Assembly: GCA_937901915.1 (NCBI GenBank)
Contig: CALGUD010000009.1
Location: 1-59,113 of the forward strand
Reading direction: 5' to 3'
Origin: an uncultured Flavobacteriaceae bacterium
GTDB taxonomy: Bacteria; Bacteroidota; Bacteroidia; Flavobacteriales; Flavobacteriaceae
Length of the DNA stretch: 59,113 nucleotides
The notes beneath the pieces were generated by a model. That model saw only the letters and a list, made by a program, of their open reading frames with translations. It was not told the DNA's origin and ran no database searches. The translations under genes and the position numbers were made by a program. Below are positions 7,306 to 17,028 of this stretch, piece after piece. How positions within the stretch are numbered: the stretch's first letter is position 1; every line of letters begins with the position of its first letter.

Positions 7306-10300
7306 TATACTAATTCTAAATTTTTACCTAATATTTCTCTCACTTCGGTTTTACAACTACCACAGCCTAATCCTGCCCCGGTTGTTTTACAAAGCTGTGT
7401 AAAGTCATTGCACCCGGACCTAATTGCTTCTTCCAAATTGCCTTCTCCCACCTGGCTGCATGAACATACTAATTTTCCTATTACAGGTTTTTCATTAGAA
7501 CTTCCCCTTAGGAGCTTGGTGCGTTTATCAGAGAGCTCAATTTTGCTTTCAATCATAGTTTTAAATTCGGCAAATTCATTTTTATCACCCATTAAAACTG
7601 CTCCAACCAAAAGATCATCTTTCACAATACATTTTTTATAGTAGCGCCTGCTTACATCGGTAAAAATGATTTCTTCATAGGAATCATCATTTTCCAGGAC
7701 AAAAATGTCGCCAATACTGCACAGGTCAAGATCCTGGAATTTAAGAATGTTCATTAATACAGAACCCTTGTAAACACTGCTTATATCCCCTGCAATATAA
7801 TTTGCAAGTATTGTTGCCTGTTCTTCGGCTGCAGAAGTTATTCCAAACATTCGTCCGTTAAATTCGGCAATCTCGCCAATTGCAAAAATAGCGTCATCTG
7901 AGGATTGTAAATGTTGATTCACCTTCACTCCCCTGCCACATGCAACACCATTCACCCTGGCCAAATCAATATTCGGCACTGTACCTATAGCATATACAAT
8001 AGCATGTGCATTTATTATCTTACCACTTTTAAGGGTGATGCTAAGTTCATTAGAATCTTCCTCATTAAATACTGTACTTACTTCATTATCAAAATAAATC
8101 TGGATTTCTCTTTCCTGAACATCCTGCGCCAATAACTTACTTGAAATGGTATCCAATTGTCTTTCCATAAGACGTGAAGCCCTTTGTATAATAGTTATTT
8201 TTACATTTTTATGCTTTAATGCAGCAGCCAGCTCCAATCCTAACAGCCCGCCTCCTACAATAGCAACATGTTGTTCTTTGTGAGGAAGATTGGTATTATC
8301 TAAATAATCTTTGAATTTATCTGCATCCGTTTTATTCCTCAGTGTAAACCTACCAGGTAAATCCAGTTGAACATCTTTTGGGATAAAAGGTCTGCTACCG
8401 GTTGCAAGGATTAAGATATCATAATCATACTCATTTTCAAGATTATCAATAATGGTTTTCTTTGCTTTGTCTATTCCTTTTATATAAACTTCTTTGTGAA
8501 GGTGGATTTCTAATTTTTTTAGTTCAACATCTTTAATTTTTTGTAGTTGTTCCCATGAGAGCTCTTCGGTTACATATTCAGGGAGTAATACCCGGTTATA
8601 AAAAGGATTAGGTTCTTGTGAGAATACATGAATTTCATCCTCATCATTATGCTCTCTGTAATTTTGTATAAACCTGAATGCTGCAGCTCCGGCTCCAACA
8701 ACACATATTTTCTGATACGGTTTTTTATATTTTGAAACAGAAACAGAAGTAAATTTAAAATCCGGTTCTTTAGATTGTGGATCTACAATAGTGTTTGTTA
8801 GGTTATTTGCACGATTCAAATCACTGTTCAGTTGTTTGCCCCAGTGCATAGGAAGAAAAACAACGCCTTCCTTAATATTTTCTGTGATCTTTGCTCTTAC
8901 TCTTACCAGGCCATTCTTGCTTTTTACCTCAACTACATCTCCTTCCCTTACTTTACTTATGTAAGCATCAATAGGGTTTATTTCAAGAACCGGGTTCGGG
9001 TAATGGGTTTGCAAACGGGCTACTTTTCCGGTTTTGGTCATAGTATGCCATTGGTCACGGATCCTGCCTGTTGTTAACACTAACGGATATTCTGAATCCG
9101 GTTTTACCGAAGCATTTTCTATACTGTAAGGTACATTAAAAATGGCCTTTTGAGATGGTGTATAAAATTTTTTGTCTTCAAATAAACGAGGAGTGCCCGG
9201 ATGCCTGTAATCAGACACCGGCCATTGAAAGGTCCCTTCATTTTTTAACCTATCATAACTTAAATAGGAAATATCAATATTTGTTCCTTTTGTAAGCATG
9301 CAGTATTCTTTATAAATATCTTCAGTACTGTTATAATTAAACCCTTTAAATCCCATTTTTTGTGCAAAAGCACACAAAATATCTACATCTGCTTTTGCTT
9401 CACCCGGTGGATTGATTCCTTTAGATAAATAAGATATACGTCTTTCAGAATTGGTCATGGTGCCTTCTTTTTCCAACCATCCGGCAGCGGGTAATACCAA
9501 ATCGGCATATTTTAGGGTATCGGACTTATGTGAGATATCCTGAACAACGACAAATTTCGCATTTTCAAGGGCTTTTTCAACCCTGCGGGCATTTGGAAGA
9601 CTCACCAAAGGATTTGTACAGACAATCCAAACTGCTTTTAATTTTCCTTTTTCAAGGGCTTCAAACATTTCGGTTGCGGTATATCCCGGTTTGGAAGAAA
9701 TTTCATTTACACCCCAAAAATCTGCTACTTCTTGTCTATGTTGCGGATTAAAAAGATCTTTATGGGCCGCCAGGAGATTCGCCATACCTCCTACTTCCCT
9801 TCCACCCATAGCATTGGGTTGTCCGGTTAGTGAAAATGGACCTGACCCCGGTTTCCCTACTTGGCCGGTGATAAGGGAAAGGTTTAATAATGCAAAGTTT
9901 TTATCTACACCTACCACACTCTGATTTAACCCCATGGCCCACATGCTTATAAACCCTGTGGATTTGCCTATGAGTTCAGCCGCAAGTTTAATCTCATCAA
10001 CAGTAATTCCACAAATTTTAGCAGACTTTTTTATAGAGGTCTCTAAAATCTGTTCTTTGTATTTATCAAAATCTTCTGTATGGTCTTTTATAAAATCATA
10101 ATCGATCATTCCACGTTCCAAAAGCCTTCTCCCTATTGCATTATAAAGAACTATATCTGTTCCCGGGTTAATCTGAAGGTGAAGGTCGGCAAAGTTAGCC
10201 GAATCGGTTTTACGCGGGTCTACAACAATAACATTTACATTCGGGTTAGCCTCTTTATGCTTCTCCAGTCTCCTGAAAAGAATGGGATGGCACCATGCAG

Positions 10301-10826
10301 GATTTGCCCCTGCGATTAAAAAGCAATCTGCTAGTTCAATATCGGCATACGAACCCGGAACGCTATCTTCTCCAAATGTTTTTTTATAACCAACAACGGC
10401 AGAACTCATACACAAACGGGAGTTTGTATCTATGTTATTAGTTCCTAAAAACCCTTTGGTAAGTTTATTGGCAATGTAATATTCTTCTGTTAAACATTGT
10501 CCGGATACATAAAAGCCAACACTATCAGGGCCGTACTTTTTAATAATGGATTTAAACACAGAAGCCGCTCTACCTAATGCATCATCCCAGTTTACACGTT
10601 CCCGTTTATGGGATTTACTCCATCGCATTTCAGGATAAAGAATCCTGTCTGATATATCATTTGCTACATAATGCAGATTCATTCCTTTAGAACAGAGCAT
10701 ACCCTTGTTTACAGGATGGTCTTTATCGCCTTCTACGTAAACTTTATTTTTGGAATCTTTTTTAACAACTATTCCGCATCCGACTCCACAATATGAGCAT
10801 GTTGTTTTTAATTCCTTTTGTTGCAT
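7305..10826 (-). CDS. nasC: Assimilatory nitrate reductase, NasC-NasB fusion (1173 aa)
   Basis: One chain joins catalytic and electron-transfer subunits. Residues 10-45 form a [4Fe-4S] site (C10, C13, C17, C45). The molybdopterin oxidoreductase domain follows to about 520, and the dinucleotide-binding domain (from YPLVLTTGRIRDQWHTMTK) covers about 575-690. From about 707 a second module begins: a pyridine-nucleotide/FAD reductase (ICVVGAGAAAF; second Rossmann GGGLLGLELAAALK). It ends with a BFD-type [2Fe-2S] domain (CSC...CKTTGAGLGCGSC, about 1118-1165). In many bacteria these are separate NasC and NasB. The reaction is NAD(P)H-dependent nitrate to nitrite in the cytoplasm. It follows narK by 160 bp and is coupled to the rubredoxin protein. 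Confidence 0.9.
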   Translation of the reverse strand: MQQKELKTTCSYCGVGCGIVVKKDSKNKVYVEGDKDHPVNKGMLCSKGMNLHYVANDISDRILYPEMRWSKSHKRERVNWDDALGRAASVFKSIIKKYGPDSVGFYVSGQCLTEEYYIANKLTKGFLGTNNIDTNSRLCMSSAVVGYKKTFGEDSVPGSYADIELADCFLIAGANPAWCHPILFRRLEKHKEANPNVNVIVVDPRKTDSANFADLHLQINPGTDIVLYNAIGRRLLERGMIDYDFIKDHTEDFDKYKEQILETSIKKSAKICGITVDEIKLAAELIGKSTGFISMWAMGLNQSVVGVDKNFALLNLSLITGQVGKPGSGPFSLTGQPNAMGGREVGGMANLLAAHKDLFNPQHRQEVADFWGVNEISSKPGYTATEMFEALEKGKLKAVWIVCTNPLVSLPNARRVEKALENAKFVVVQDISHKSDTLKYADLVLPAAGWLEKEGTMTNSERRISYLSKGINPPGEAKADVDILCAFAQKMGFKGFNYNSTEDIYKEYCMLTKGTNIDISYLSYDRLKNEGTFQWPVSDYRHPGTPRLFEDKKFYTPSQKAIFNVPYSIENASVKPDSEYPLVLTTGRIRDQWHTMTKTGKVARLQTHYPNPVLEINPIDAYISKVREGDVVEVKSKNGLVRVRAKITENIKEGVVFLPMHWGKQLNSDLNRANNLTNTIVDPQSKEPDFKFTSVSVSKYKKPYQKICVVGAGAAAFRFIQNYREHNDEDEIHVFSQEPNPFYNRVLLPEYVTEELSWEQLQKIKDVELKKLEIHLHKEVYIKGIDKAKKTIIDNLENEYDYDILILATGSRPFIPKDVQLDLPGRFTLRNKTDADKFKDYLDNTNLPHKEQHVAIVGGGLLGLELAAALKHKNVKITIIQRASRLMERQLDTISSKLLAQDVQEREIQIYFDNEVSTVFNEEDSNELSITLKSGKIINAHAIVYAIGTVPNIDLARVNGVACGRGVKVNQHLQSSDDAIFAIGEIAEFNGRMFGITSAAEEQATILANYIAGDISSVYKGSVLMNILKFQDLDLCSIGDIFVLENDDSYEEIIFTDVSRRYYKKCIVKDDLLVGAVLMGDKNEFAEFKTMIESKIELSDKRTKLLRGSSNEKPVIGKLVCSCSQVGEGNLEEAIRSGCNDFTQLCKTTGAGLGCGSCKTEVREILGKNLELV

Positions 10827-10985
10827 ATACTTCTTTTAAATGCGTATAATTATAACTAATATGAGGTTTTAAAGAATATGAAAAAAGAGTTGTTGTATAT
10901 TATTATTAATCCTGTAAAAAACCCTATAAATAATTATTAAATAAATTTTTGTTGATCGTCTTTTACTGCAAATTCAAAATGCAGG

Positions 10986-12410
10986 TCAGGCAGGAACAGG
11001 TTCTTTAGCCGGTTTTTTAATTTCGGTATTTACCGCCTTTTCTTCGTTCACAACTTTTTCATCTTCAGTTGAAAACTTTATAGTAAGCGAAAGTAAACCT
11101 GAAACTACAACTATTAATCCGATAAGTAAATATCCGCTTGAAACTGCCGCTGAGGACGCTGCCGATTGAGCTGCTTGAACTGCTTCCTGCCCTAATCCTT
11201 CATTTGTTGTGATTGCAATCTTTTCTGCTGCTGCAGATTTATATTTGAGTAATAAAGCTGCAAGAAATGCTCCAACGTTTCCACCTGCACCAACTATACC
11301 AGAAATTGAACCGATGGCCTTTTTATTAATAAAAGGGACTACAGAAAATGTTGCTCCTTCTGCCATTTGTACCGTTAAACTAAAGGCTACCAGGAAGGCT
11401 ATAGCTATTGTAAAACTATTCATGCTTGAAAAAATTGTGAGTACTATTCCTTCTATGCACAGAATAGCTGCTAAAAATATAACTCTGCCCCTTAGTCCTT
11501 TTAGATTACCAAACTTATCTCCAAAAAAACCTCCAAGAGTCCGGGCAAAAATATTCATAAGGGCAAATGATAACACTATATTACCTGCCGTCACCCTTTC
11601 CAGGTTAAAGGTATTCTGAAGGTAATCATCCATCGTACCATACACAGTAAGTTCTATACCAAAACATGCTGCATATACTATAAATAAAATCCAAACTCTG
11701 TAATCCTGTATGGCCTCTTTAAAACTCACCTGATCTTTTTTTGTATTGGGCAATTCTCCTTTTGCTTTTAATTCTTTAAAGTTTCCAGTAGGGGTATCCT
11801 GGGTAAAAAAGAAGTAAACCAATCCCATTAAAAAACATACTATACCTGCAATGATCATAGAATATCTCCAGGCATCAGCCTCGGCTACACCAAAACCAAC
11901 CACAGCAGCTGCAATGAGTGGCATTCCAAGTCTATTAGCCCCGCCCCCCAGATTACCCCATCCTGCAGATGTAGCATTAGCGGTTCCTACAACATTCGGG
12001 GCAAACATAATAGAGGTATGAAATTGCGTAATTACAAATGAAGCTCCTATAAATCCTATAAATAACCTGCATATTAAAAACTGTAAGGGTGTTTGCACCA
12101 AACCTAATAAAATAACCGGTATGGCACCTAAAGTAAGTAACCAGGTATAACATAACCTGGGGCCATACTTATCACATAATTTTCCTATTAATAACCTGGC
12201 AAATACAGTACCCGTTACCGCCAAAATTATGGAATTCCATTTCTGGTCGGGAGTTAATCCTAGTTCTTTGACTACATCTGGCATAAATGGCACAATACCA
12301 AACCAGGAAAAAAAGCATAGAAAAAATGCAATAGAAGTTATCCAAAAGGTTCTGATAGGAATACTTTTTAAGTTGAGAAGATCCAACTTTGTGGCTTTAA
12401 CTGAATTCAT
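10986..12410 (-). CDS. narK: MFS nitrate/nitrite transporter (NarK/NasA type)
   Basis: A 474-aa, 12-helix major facilitator of the nitrate-nitrite porter family. The family nitrate signatures are present: GNLGGGANRLGMPLIAAAVV in helix 5 and GAGGNVGAFLAALLL in helix 11. It brings nitrate in, or exchanges nitrate for nitrite, across the inner membrane. An upstream in-frame TTG at 12440 is possible, but ATG at 12410 (MNSVKATK) is preferred because it leaves the same 27-nt gap to the -7 box as nrtA has. A long cytoplasmic tail rich in Lys, Glu and Pro ends the protein. It is probably cotranscribed with the nitrate reductase. Having both an MFS and an ABC nitrate importer in one cluster is notable. 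Confidence 0.9.
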   Translation of the reverse strand: MNSVKATKLDLLNLKSIPIRTFWITSIAFFLCFFSWFGIVPFMPDVVKELGLTPDQKWNSIILAVTGTVFARLLIGKLCDKYGPRLCYTWLLTLGAIPVILLGLVQTPLQFLICRLFIGFIGASFVITQFHTSIMFAPNVVGTANATSAGWGNLGGGANRLGMPLIAAAVVGFGVAEADAWRYSMIIAGIVCFLMGLVYFFFTQDTPTGNFKELKAKGELPNTKKDQVSFKEAIQDYRVWILFIVYAACFGIELTVYGTMDDYLQNTFNLERVTAGNIVLSFALMNIFARTLGGFFGDKFGNLKGLRGRVIFLAAILCIEGIVLTIFSSMNSFTIAIAFLVAFSLTVQMAEGATFSVVPFINKKAIGSISGIVGAGGNVGAFLAALLLKYKSAAAEKIAITTNEGLGQEAVQAAQSAASSAAVSSGYLLIGLIVVVSGLLSLTIKFSTEDEKVVNEEKAVNTEIKKPAKEPVPA

Positions 12411-12437
12411 CGTAATACTCGTTTTTGTTTTGAATTT

Positions 12438-12459
12438 CAAAAATAAGTATTAATACTTA
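12438..12459 (-). promoter_or_regulatory. narK promoter -7 box and overlapping palindromic operator
   Basis: The perfect 16-bp palindrome TAAGTATTAATACTTA occupies 12444-12459. It overlaps by 2 bp a minus-strand TAnnTTTG box (TATTTTTG, 12438-12445). The narK ATG lies 27 nt further on. No -33 TTG is found at the right distance. The same arrangement recurs at nrtA and nirB. TACGTA lies 16 bp further upstream (12476-12481). Confidence 0.75.
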
Positions 12460-12573
12460 AATAAATAGATAAAAATACGTAATTATAAAATTATTGTCAT
12501 TTTATAAAAAATGCAGGTATTTCAATGAAAATACTATAAATGATTACTTATTTTTTTAAATAAAATTAAAACG

Positions 12574-12595
12574 AAAAATAAGTACTAAGTATTTT
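12574..12595. promoter_or_regulatory. Upstream element of the narK promoter, shared with nirB
   Basis: This 22-bp stretch (minus strand contains AATACTTAGTACTTATT) matches 23744-23765 upstream of nirB at 21 of 22 positions, in opposite orientation relative to the gene. It lies about 165 bp before the narK start codon, inside the 272-bp gap between nrtD and narK. It is probably a second binding site for the same regulator. Confidence 0.5.
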
Positions 12596-12682
12596 TACTA
12601 GGTAACTTATTTATGCGCAAATACCTTTCTAACATAAAAGTCAAAAGAGGTATATTTTAATGATTATATGTTCAAATGATAC

Positions 12683-13534
12683 CTAGTGCTCAAGGAAGTT
12701 TATTAAATGCTCTCTATACTTATAAAAGTCATCGTGCTCTAGAATATCCTTTCTGTTTCTTGGCCTTTCAAAATCTATTTTGAGTATATCACCCACCTGT
12801 GCTTTTGGCCCGGATGTCATCATAATTACCCGGTCGGCAAGGAAAATAGATTCATCAACATCATGTGTAATCATTATAGCTGTAATTTTTTCTTTATTCC
12901 AAACATCAATTAACACATCCTGCAACTCACCTCTTGTTAGTGAATCCAGCATTCCAAAGGGTTCATCTAACAAAAGCATTTTAGGCTTTAAGGCAAATGC
13001 CCTGGCTATCCCTACTCTCTGCCGCATTCCCTGTGACAATTCTTTTGCCTTTTTATTAAATGCACCATCCAGACCTACTTTTGCCAGGTAATATTTACAT
13101 ATATCCTGTTTCTGTTTCCTTGTAGCATGCGGAAAAACCTGTTTTACTCCCAACATTACGTTCTCCAGGGCGGTCATCCACGGTAATAAACTGGGTGATT
13201 GAAAAATAACACCTCTGTCCGGCCCAGGTCCTTCTATGGGGGTCCCATTTAAAATTATTTGTCCGCCTGAAACCGGATTCAGCCCGGCAATCATGGAAAG
13301 CAGTGTTGTTTTTCCACAACCTGAATGTCCGATAATAGATACAAACTCTTCTTTTTCTACTTGAAGGTTCAGGTCTTCTAAAACCACATAATCTCCTTTA
13401 GGTGTAGGATATATTTTGGTAAGGTTATTGATTTCTAACATGGAACTGTTATAATCAATCCCGTTTTCAGTTCTTTTCTTAGCTTCTTCAGCTTTTATTG
13501 TCTTTACTTTTTCCGTTGTTAAAATCTCGAACAT
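12683..13534 (-). CDS. nrtD: Nitrate ABC transporter ATP-binding protein (NrtD-like)
   Basis: A 283-aa ABC ATPase of the nitrate/sulfonate/taurine type. Walker A is GHSGCGKTT, the signature is LSQGMRQR, Walker B is MLLLDEP, and the switch region ITHDVDES retains the histidine. The first 35 residues form an extra N-terminal extension. The start is taken at ATG 13534 (MFEILTTEK), 10 bp after the previous stop; an earlier in-frame start at 13570 would overlap nrtC. It energises nitrate uptake together with the ATPase encoded just upstream. Its signature glutamine (LSQGM rather than LSGGM) makes one of the two composite ATP sites non-canonical. Confidence 0.85.
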   Translation of the reverse strand: MFEILTTEKVKTIKAEEAKKRTENGIDYNSSMLEINNLTKIYPTPKGDYVVLEDLNLQVEKEEFVSIIGHSGCGKTTLLSMIAGLNPVSGGQIILNGTPIEGPGPDRGVIFQSPSLLPWMTALENVMLGVKQVFPHATRKQKQDICKYYLAKVGLDGAFNKKAKELSQGMRQRVGIARAFALKPKMLLLDEPFGMLDSLTRGELQDVLIDVWNKEKITAIMITHDVDESIFLADRVIMMTSGPKAQVGDILKIDFERPRNRKDILEHDDFYKYREHLINFLEH

Positions 13535-13544
13535 AACTATAGAT

Positions 13545-14405
13545 TTAAAAAATTCTTCTTGAAAAACCATTTTTTAATACAGGCTGCAAGTCAGGTAACT
13601 CATAGGTTTGCCCTGAAGTTATAGATGTCCTGCTATTTCCAATCTCCATAAGGTATTCAATAATTGAATTCCTTAAGGTTTTAAACTCTTCGAGTTTATT
13701 AAGTGCTGTTTTATCACGTGGCCTGGAAATATTAATATCAAATTGCGGTCCTAGTGTTGCTTTTGGACCGGGATTTAATGGTATAATCCGGTCTGCCATT
13801 AAGATACCTTCGTCCACATCATTTGTTATAAGCAATGCAGTACGTTGATCTTTACTCCATATTTTAAGAATTTCTTCCTGGAGGTTTCCACGGGTTAATG
13901 CATCGAGTGCGCTTAGAGGTTCATCCATTAACAATAATTCAGGATTCATTGATAAAGCCCTGGATACGGCAACACGCTGACGCATACCTCCTGACAATTC
14001 TTTTGGCATTTTATTAATGGCAGGTGATAAGTTTACCATTTCAATATATTCCCTCACCCTTTGGTCTTTTTCTTTCCTGGTCAACTTTGAAAACACTTCA
14101 TTTACAGCCATTCCAACATTGTTGTACACGTTTAACCATGGCAATAATGAGTAATTCTGAAATATAATGCCACGTTCATGGCTGGTACCTTCTATGGGTT
14201 TTCCTTTAAAAATTATTTCTCCCGAGTCGGGTTCTGTTAACCCGGCTATTAAGCTCATCAGGGTAGTTTTGCCACTACCGGTAAATCCTACTATGACCAC
14301 AAATTCACCTTCTTCTATCTCCAGGTTGATGTTGGACAAAACTTCTGTTTTGTTTTTACCCTCACCGTAGGATTTGCACACATTTTTTAGTTCTAAATAC
14401 GCCAT
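13545..14405 (-). CDS. nrtC: Nitrate ABC transporter ATP-binding protein (NrtC-like ATPase domain)
   Basis: A 286-aa ABC ATPase: Walker A GFTGSGKTT, signature LSGGMRQR, Walker B LLLMDEP. The switch histidine is replaced by asparagine (LLITNDVDEG; codon AAT at about 13830). It lacks the C-terminal NrtA-like regulatory domain found in cyanobacterial NrtC, so it is a plain ATPase subunit. It starts 2 bp after the permease stop. Paired with the NrtD-like subunit it forms an asymmetric heterodimer in which one ATP site is canonical and the other is degenerate. Assignment as C versus D is by gene order and could be swapped. Confidence 0.85.
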   Translation of the reverse strand: MAYLELKNVCKSYGEGKNKTEVLSNINLEIEEGEFVVIVGFTGSGKTTLMSLIAGLTEPDSGEIIFKGKPIEGTSHERGIIFQNYSLLPWLNVYNNVGMAVNEVFSKLTRKEKDQRVREYIEMVNLSPAINKMPKELSGGMRQRVAVSRALSMNPELLLMDEPLSALDALTRGNLQEEILKIWSKDQRTALLITNDVDEGILMADRIIPLNPGPKATLGPQFDINISRPRDKTALNKLEEFKTLRNSIIEYLMEIGNSRTSITSGQTYELPDLQPVLKNGFSRRIF

Positions 14406-14407
14406 AA

Positions 14408-15505
14408 CTATGCAATTTGTTTATCAAAGGTTACCAGCTTTTGCAGCATAAGCATAATTTTGTCCAGCATAAAGCCGATTATACCGATCACGAACATAGC
14501 TACTATTATTTTTGCATTTGAGTCATTGGCGCCATTTTGGAATTCTTCCCATACAAATGATCCGAGTCCCGGGCTCTGCGCTAATAACTCAATGGCAATT
14601 AGCACCATCCAGGCAACAGAAAGTGTAATCCTTAACCCTGTAAAAATTAAAGGGAAAGATGATGGTAATATAATTTTGAATATTTTTTGCCCAATCCCCA
14701 ATTGTAAAACCTTGGCTACATTAATGTAATCTTTATCAACCGATGAAACACCCATACTGGTATTTACCAGGGTAGCCCACATAGCACATAATCCTACACT
14801 TATAAAAGATATAATAAAAGAACTATCCCCATCGGAATTTCTCATTAGTGTTTTAACAATCATAAAAACGAGTAACAACCAAACCACCGGGGATACAGGT
14901 TTAAATATTTGCATTAACCAGTTGAAAGCTATTCTAAGTGTACTGCTTAATCCTAGGATAACACCTACCGGAACTGCAATTAACAATGCCAGTAAAAATC
15001 CGGCAAATACTGTTTTCAAACTTGTTAATATCTGATCTACAAACGAAGGCCTTCCTGTATACGTTATTGCTTTTAAACCATCTTCTTCACGTTTCGCATT
15101 CGTTTCTGACACCCGTTCCAGGAAATCTTTTTTCTTTTGCGAAATGGATTTATGGTCCTGCCAAAGCCTTTGGGCTGATGCCATTACCTGTGCGGGTGAT
15201 GGTAAGGTGTTAGGCTGACAACTGAATTCCCCTGATTCTATACAGTTTCGCATTTCTTCAGCAGCTTCTTCTCCCTGATCATTAAGTACTTTTACAATTC
15301 GGGCTTCGGCTTCAATATTATAAAGAGCTTTTGAACCGGAGTGCCATACAAAAATGAATACAAAAACCGATAAAATTGGAATTAGCAATCGTTGTGAAGT
15401 TTCTTTAAAGTGTTTTTTTGGCTGCTCACCGCTAATGAGTCGTATGAGTGGTTCCAGGAACCCTAAACCAATAAATTTGGTATATTTTATAATCTTGTCC
15501 TTCAT
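14408..15505 (-). CDS. nrtB: Nitrate ABC transporter permease
   Basis: A 365-aa inner-membrane permease of the NrtB/SsuC/TauC group. It has an N-terminal membrane segment (about 41-58, LLIPILSVFVFIFVWH). A soluble loop of about 100 residues with two cysteines (C87 and C95 region) comes next. The binding-protein-dependent transport domain follows, with about five helices (from FAGFLLALLIAVPVGVILGL) and the coupling loop around VDKDYINVAKVLQLG. It is longer than cyanobacterial NrtB because of the periplasmic insert. It lies 107 bp after nrtA and 2 bp before nrtC in one operon. Confidence 0.85.
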   Translation of the reverse strand: MKDKIIKYTKFIGLGFLEPLIRLISGEQPKKHFKETSQRLLIPILSVFVFIFVWHSGSKALYNIEAEARIVKVLNDQGEEAAEEMRNCIESGEFSCQPNTLPSPAQVMASAQRLWQDHKSISQKKKDFLERVSETNAKREEDGLKAITYTGRPSFVDQILTSLKTVFAGFLLALLIAVPVGVILGLSSTLRIAFNWLMQIFKPVSPVVWLLLVFMIVKTLMRNSDGDSSFIISFISVGLCAMWATLVNTSMGVSSVDKDYINVAKVLQLGIGQKIFKIILPSSFPLIFTGLRITLSVAWMVLIAIELLAQSPGLGSFVWEEFQNGANDSNAKIIVAMFVIGIIGFMLDKIMLMLQKLVTFDKQIA

Positions 15506-15612
15506 CTCTTTACTTTTTTTGTTTTGAATTTCATAAAATTTGTTTTGAGTAGGAAAACTATGATGTTGAGCTCTTCATAGTTTTCCCGTAAATACTCAAA
15601 ACAAACCAAGCA

Positions 15613-17001
15613 TTAATCTTTATTTCCGATCTGGAAACTATTTATATAACCTATGGGATCCTTTGCATCATAGCTGGCTCCATCAATAAAGTCTGTTGTT
15701 ACAGGCTTGTATCCGTCTGTTTCAGGAATTTCTTCGGCGTTTAAATGCCCTTCTTCCAAAAGTAATCCGGCTGCTTTTTTCCATATATCCGGCCTGTAAA
15801 TATTTTTTATGGTTTCACTGTACCATTCAGCCGGTTTTGATTCGTGAATTTGACCCCATCTACGCATTTGTGTTAAAAACCAGATTCCGTCAGAATAGTA
15901 TGGGTATGTTGCGTGATATCTAAAGAATACATTAAAGTCGGGCATAGAACGTATATCTCCTTTTTCAAACTCAAACGTTCCTGTCATTGAATTAGCGAGT
16001 ACAACCTCATCAGCCCCCACATACGCGGGCATGGACAAAATTTTCACAGCTTCTTCCCTATTTCCTGGTGTATCCAGCCATTTTCCGGCTCTTATAAGTG
16101 CTTTAGTTATTGCAATGGAAGTGTTCGGGTTTTCATCTATGAATTTTTTTGTCATCACAAACACTTTTTCCGGGTTGTTTTTCCAGATATCATAGTTTGT
16201 GGTTACGGGAACACCTATTCCTTTAAATACTGCTTGTTGGTTCCAGGGTTCTCCTACACAATATCCGTATATAGTACCTGCTTCCAGTGTTGCCGGCATT
16301 TGTGGTGGCGGGGTTACAGAAAGTAAAACATCGGCATCAATTTGCCCCTGCACATTATCTTGGGTATAGAAACCCGGCTTTATTCCAGCTGCAGCTAACC
16401 AGTAACGTATTTCATAATTATGTGTTGAAACCGGAAAGACCATTCCCATTTTAAATGGCTTGCCAGAATTTTTATATTCTGTTATTACGGGTGCTAAAGC
16501 ATCGGCTTTGATTGGATGTATGGGTTTCCCATCTTCGCCCATAGGAACATGCGGTTTCATTTTAGACCAGACATCATTAGATACTGTAATACCATTTCCG
16601 TTTAAATCCATGGAAAATGGAGTAACTAATTCGGCCTGTCGCCCAAACCCTGCACCTGCAGCAATGGGCTGTCCTGCCAACATATGTGAACCGTCCAGTT
16701 GTCCGTCTATAACCCTGTCCAAGACATTTTTCCAGTTTGACTGTGCCTCAATAGTTACATAAAGCCCTTCGTCTTCAAAGAACCCTTTTTCTTTTGCTAT
16801 GGCCAAGGGTGCCATATCGGTCAACTTAATAAAACCGAAAGTAAGTTGCGGTTTTTCAATTGTTAGTTGTTTCGTTTTAGTGGTAGCTTCTTCCAGTTGA
16901 GCTACTTCTTCGCCTGATTGTTTATTCTCACTTTTTTCTCCACATGCAAGCAGAATAAGTGAAATTGAAATAAAGAATGATTTTAAGAATGTATTTTTCA
17001 T
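15613..17001 (-). CDS. nrtA: Nitrate-binding lipoprotein of the ABC transporter
   Basis: A 462-aa CmpA/NrtA-type substrate-binding protein. It has a type II signal peptide (hydrophobic run, LLAC with the lipid Cys at position 20) and an acidic linker. The binding fold starts at LTFGFIKLTDMAPLAIAKEKGFFEDEGL, the usual NrtA opening. Family blocks include STHNYEIRYWLAAAGIKPG and GYCVGEPWNQQAVFKG. It captures nitrate (possibly nitrite) in the periplasm for NrtBCD. It is first in the nrtABCD operon and sits behind the palindromic operator at 17029-17050. A long upstream gap holds a MITE-like element. Confidence 0.9.
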   Translation of the reverse strand: MKNTFLKSFFISISLILLACGEKSENKQSGEEVAQLEEATTKTKQLTIEKPQLTFGFIKLTDMAPLAIAKEKGFFEDEGLYVTIEAQSNWKNVLDRVIDGQLDGSHMLAGQPIAAGAGFGRQAELVTPFSMDLNGNGITVSNDVWSKMKPHVPMGEDGKPIHPIKADALAPVITEYKNSGKPFKMGMVFPVSTHNYEIRYWLAAAGIKPGFYTQDNVQGQIDADVLLSVTPPPQMPATLEAGTIYGYCVGEPWNQQAVFKGIGVPVTTNYDIWKNNPEKVFVMTKKFIDENPNTSIAITKALIRAGKWLDTPGNREEAVKILSMPAYVGADEVVLANSMTGTFEFEKGDIRSMPDFNVFFRYHATYPYYSDGIWFLTQMRRWGQIHESKPAEWYSETIKNIYRPDIWKKAAGLLLEEGHLNAEEIPETDGYKPVTTDFIDGASYDAKDPIGYINSFQIGNKD

Positions 17002-17028
17002 AACTTCTATTTTGTTGATTACTTATTT

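Noticed and set aside
12411..12440. Upstream TTG start for narK
   Set aside because: It would place the start inside the proposed -7 box; ATG at 12410 keeps the same box-to-start distance as nrtA.
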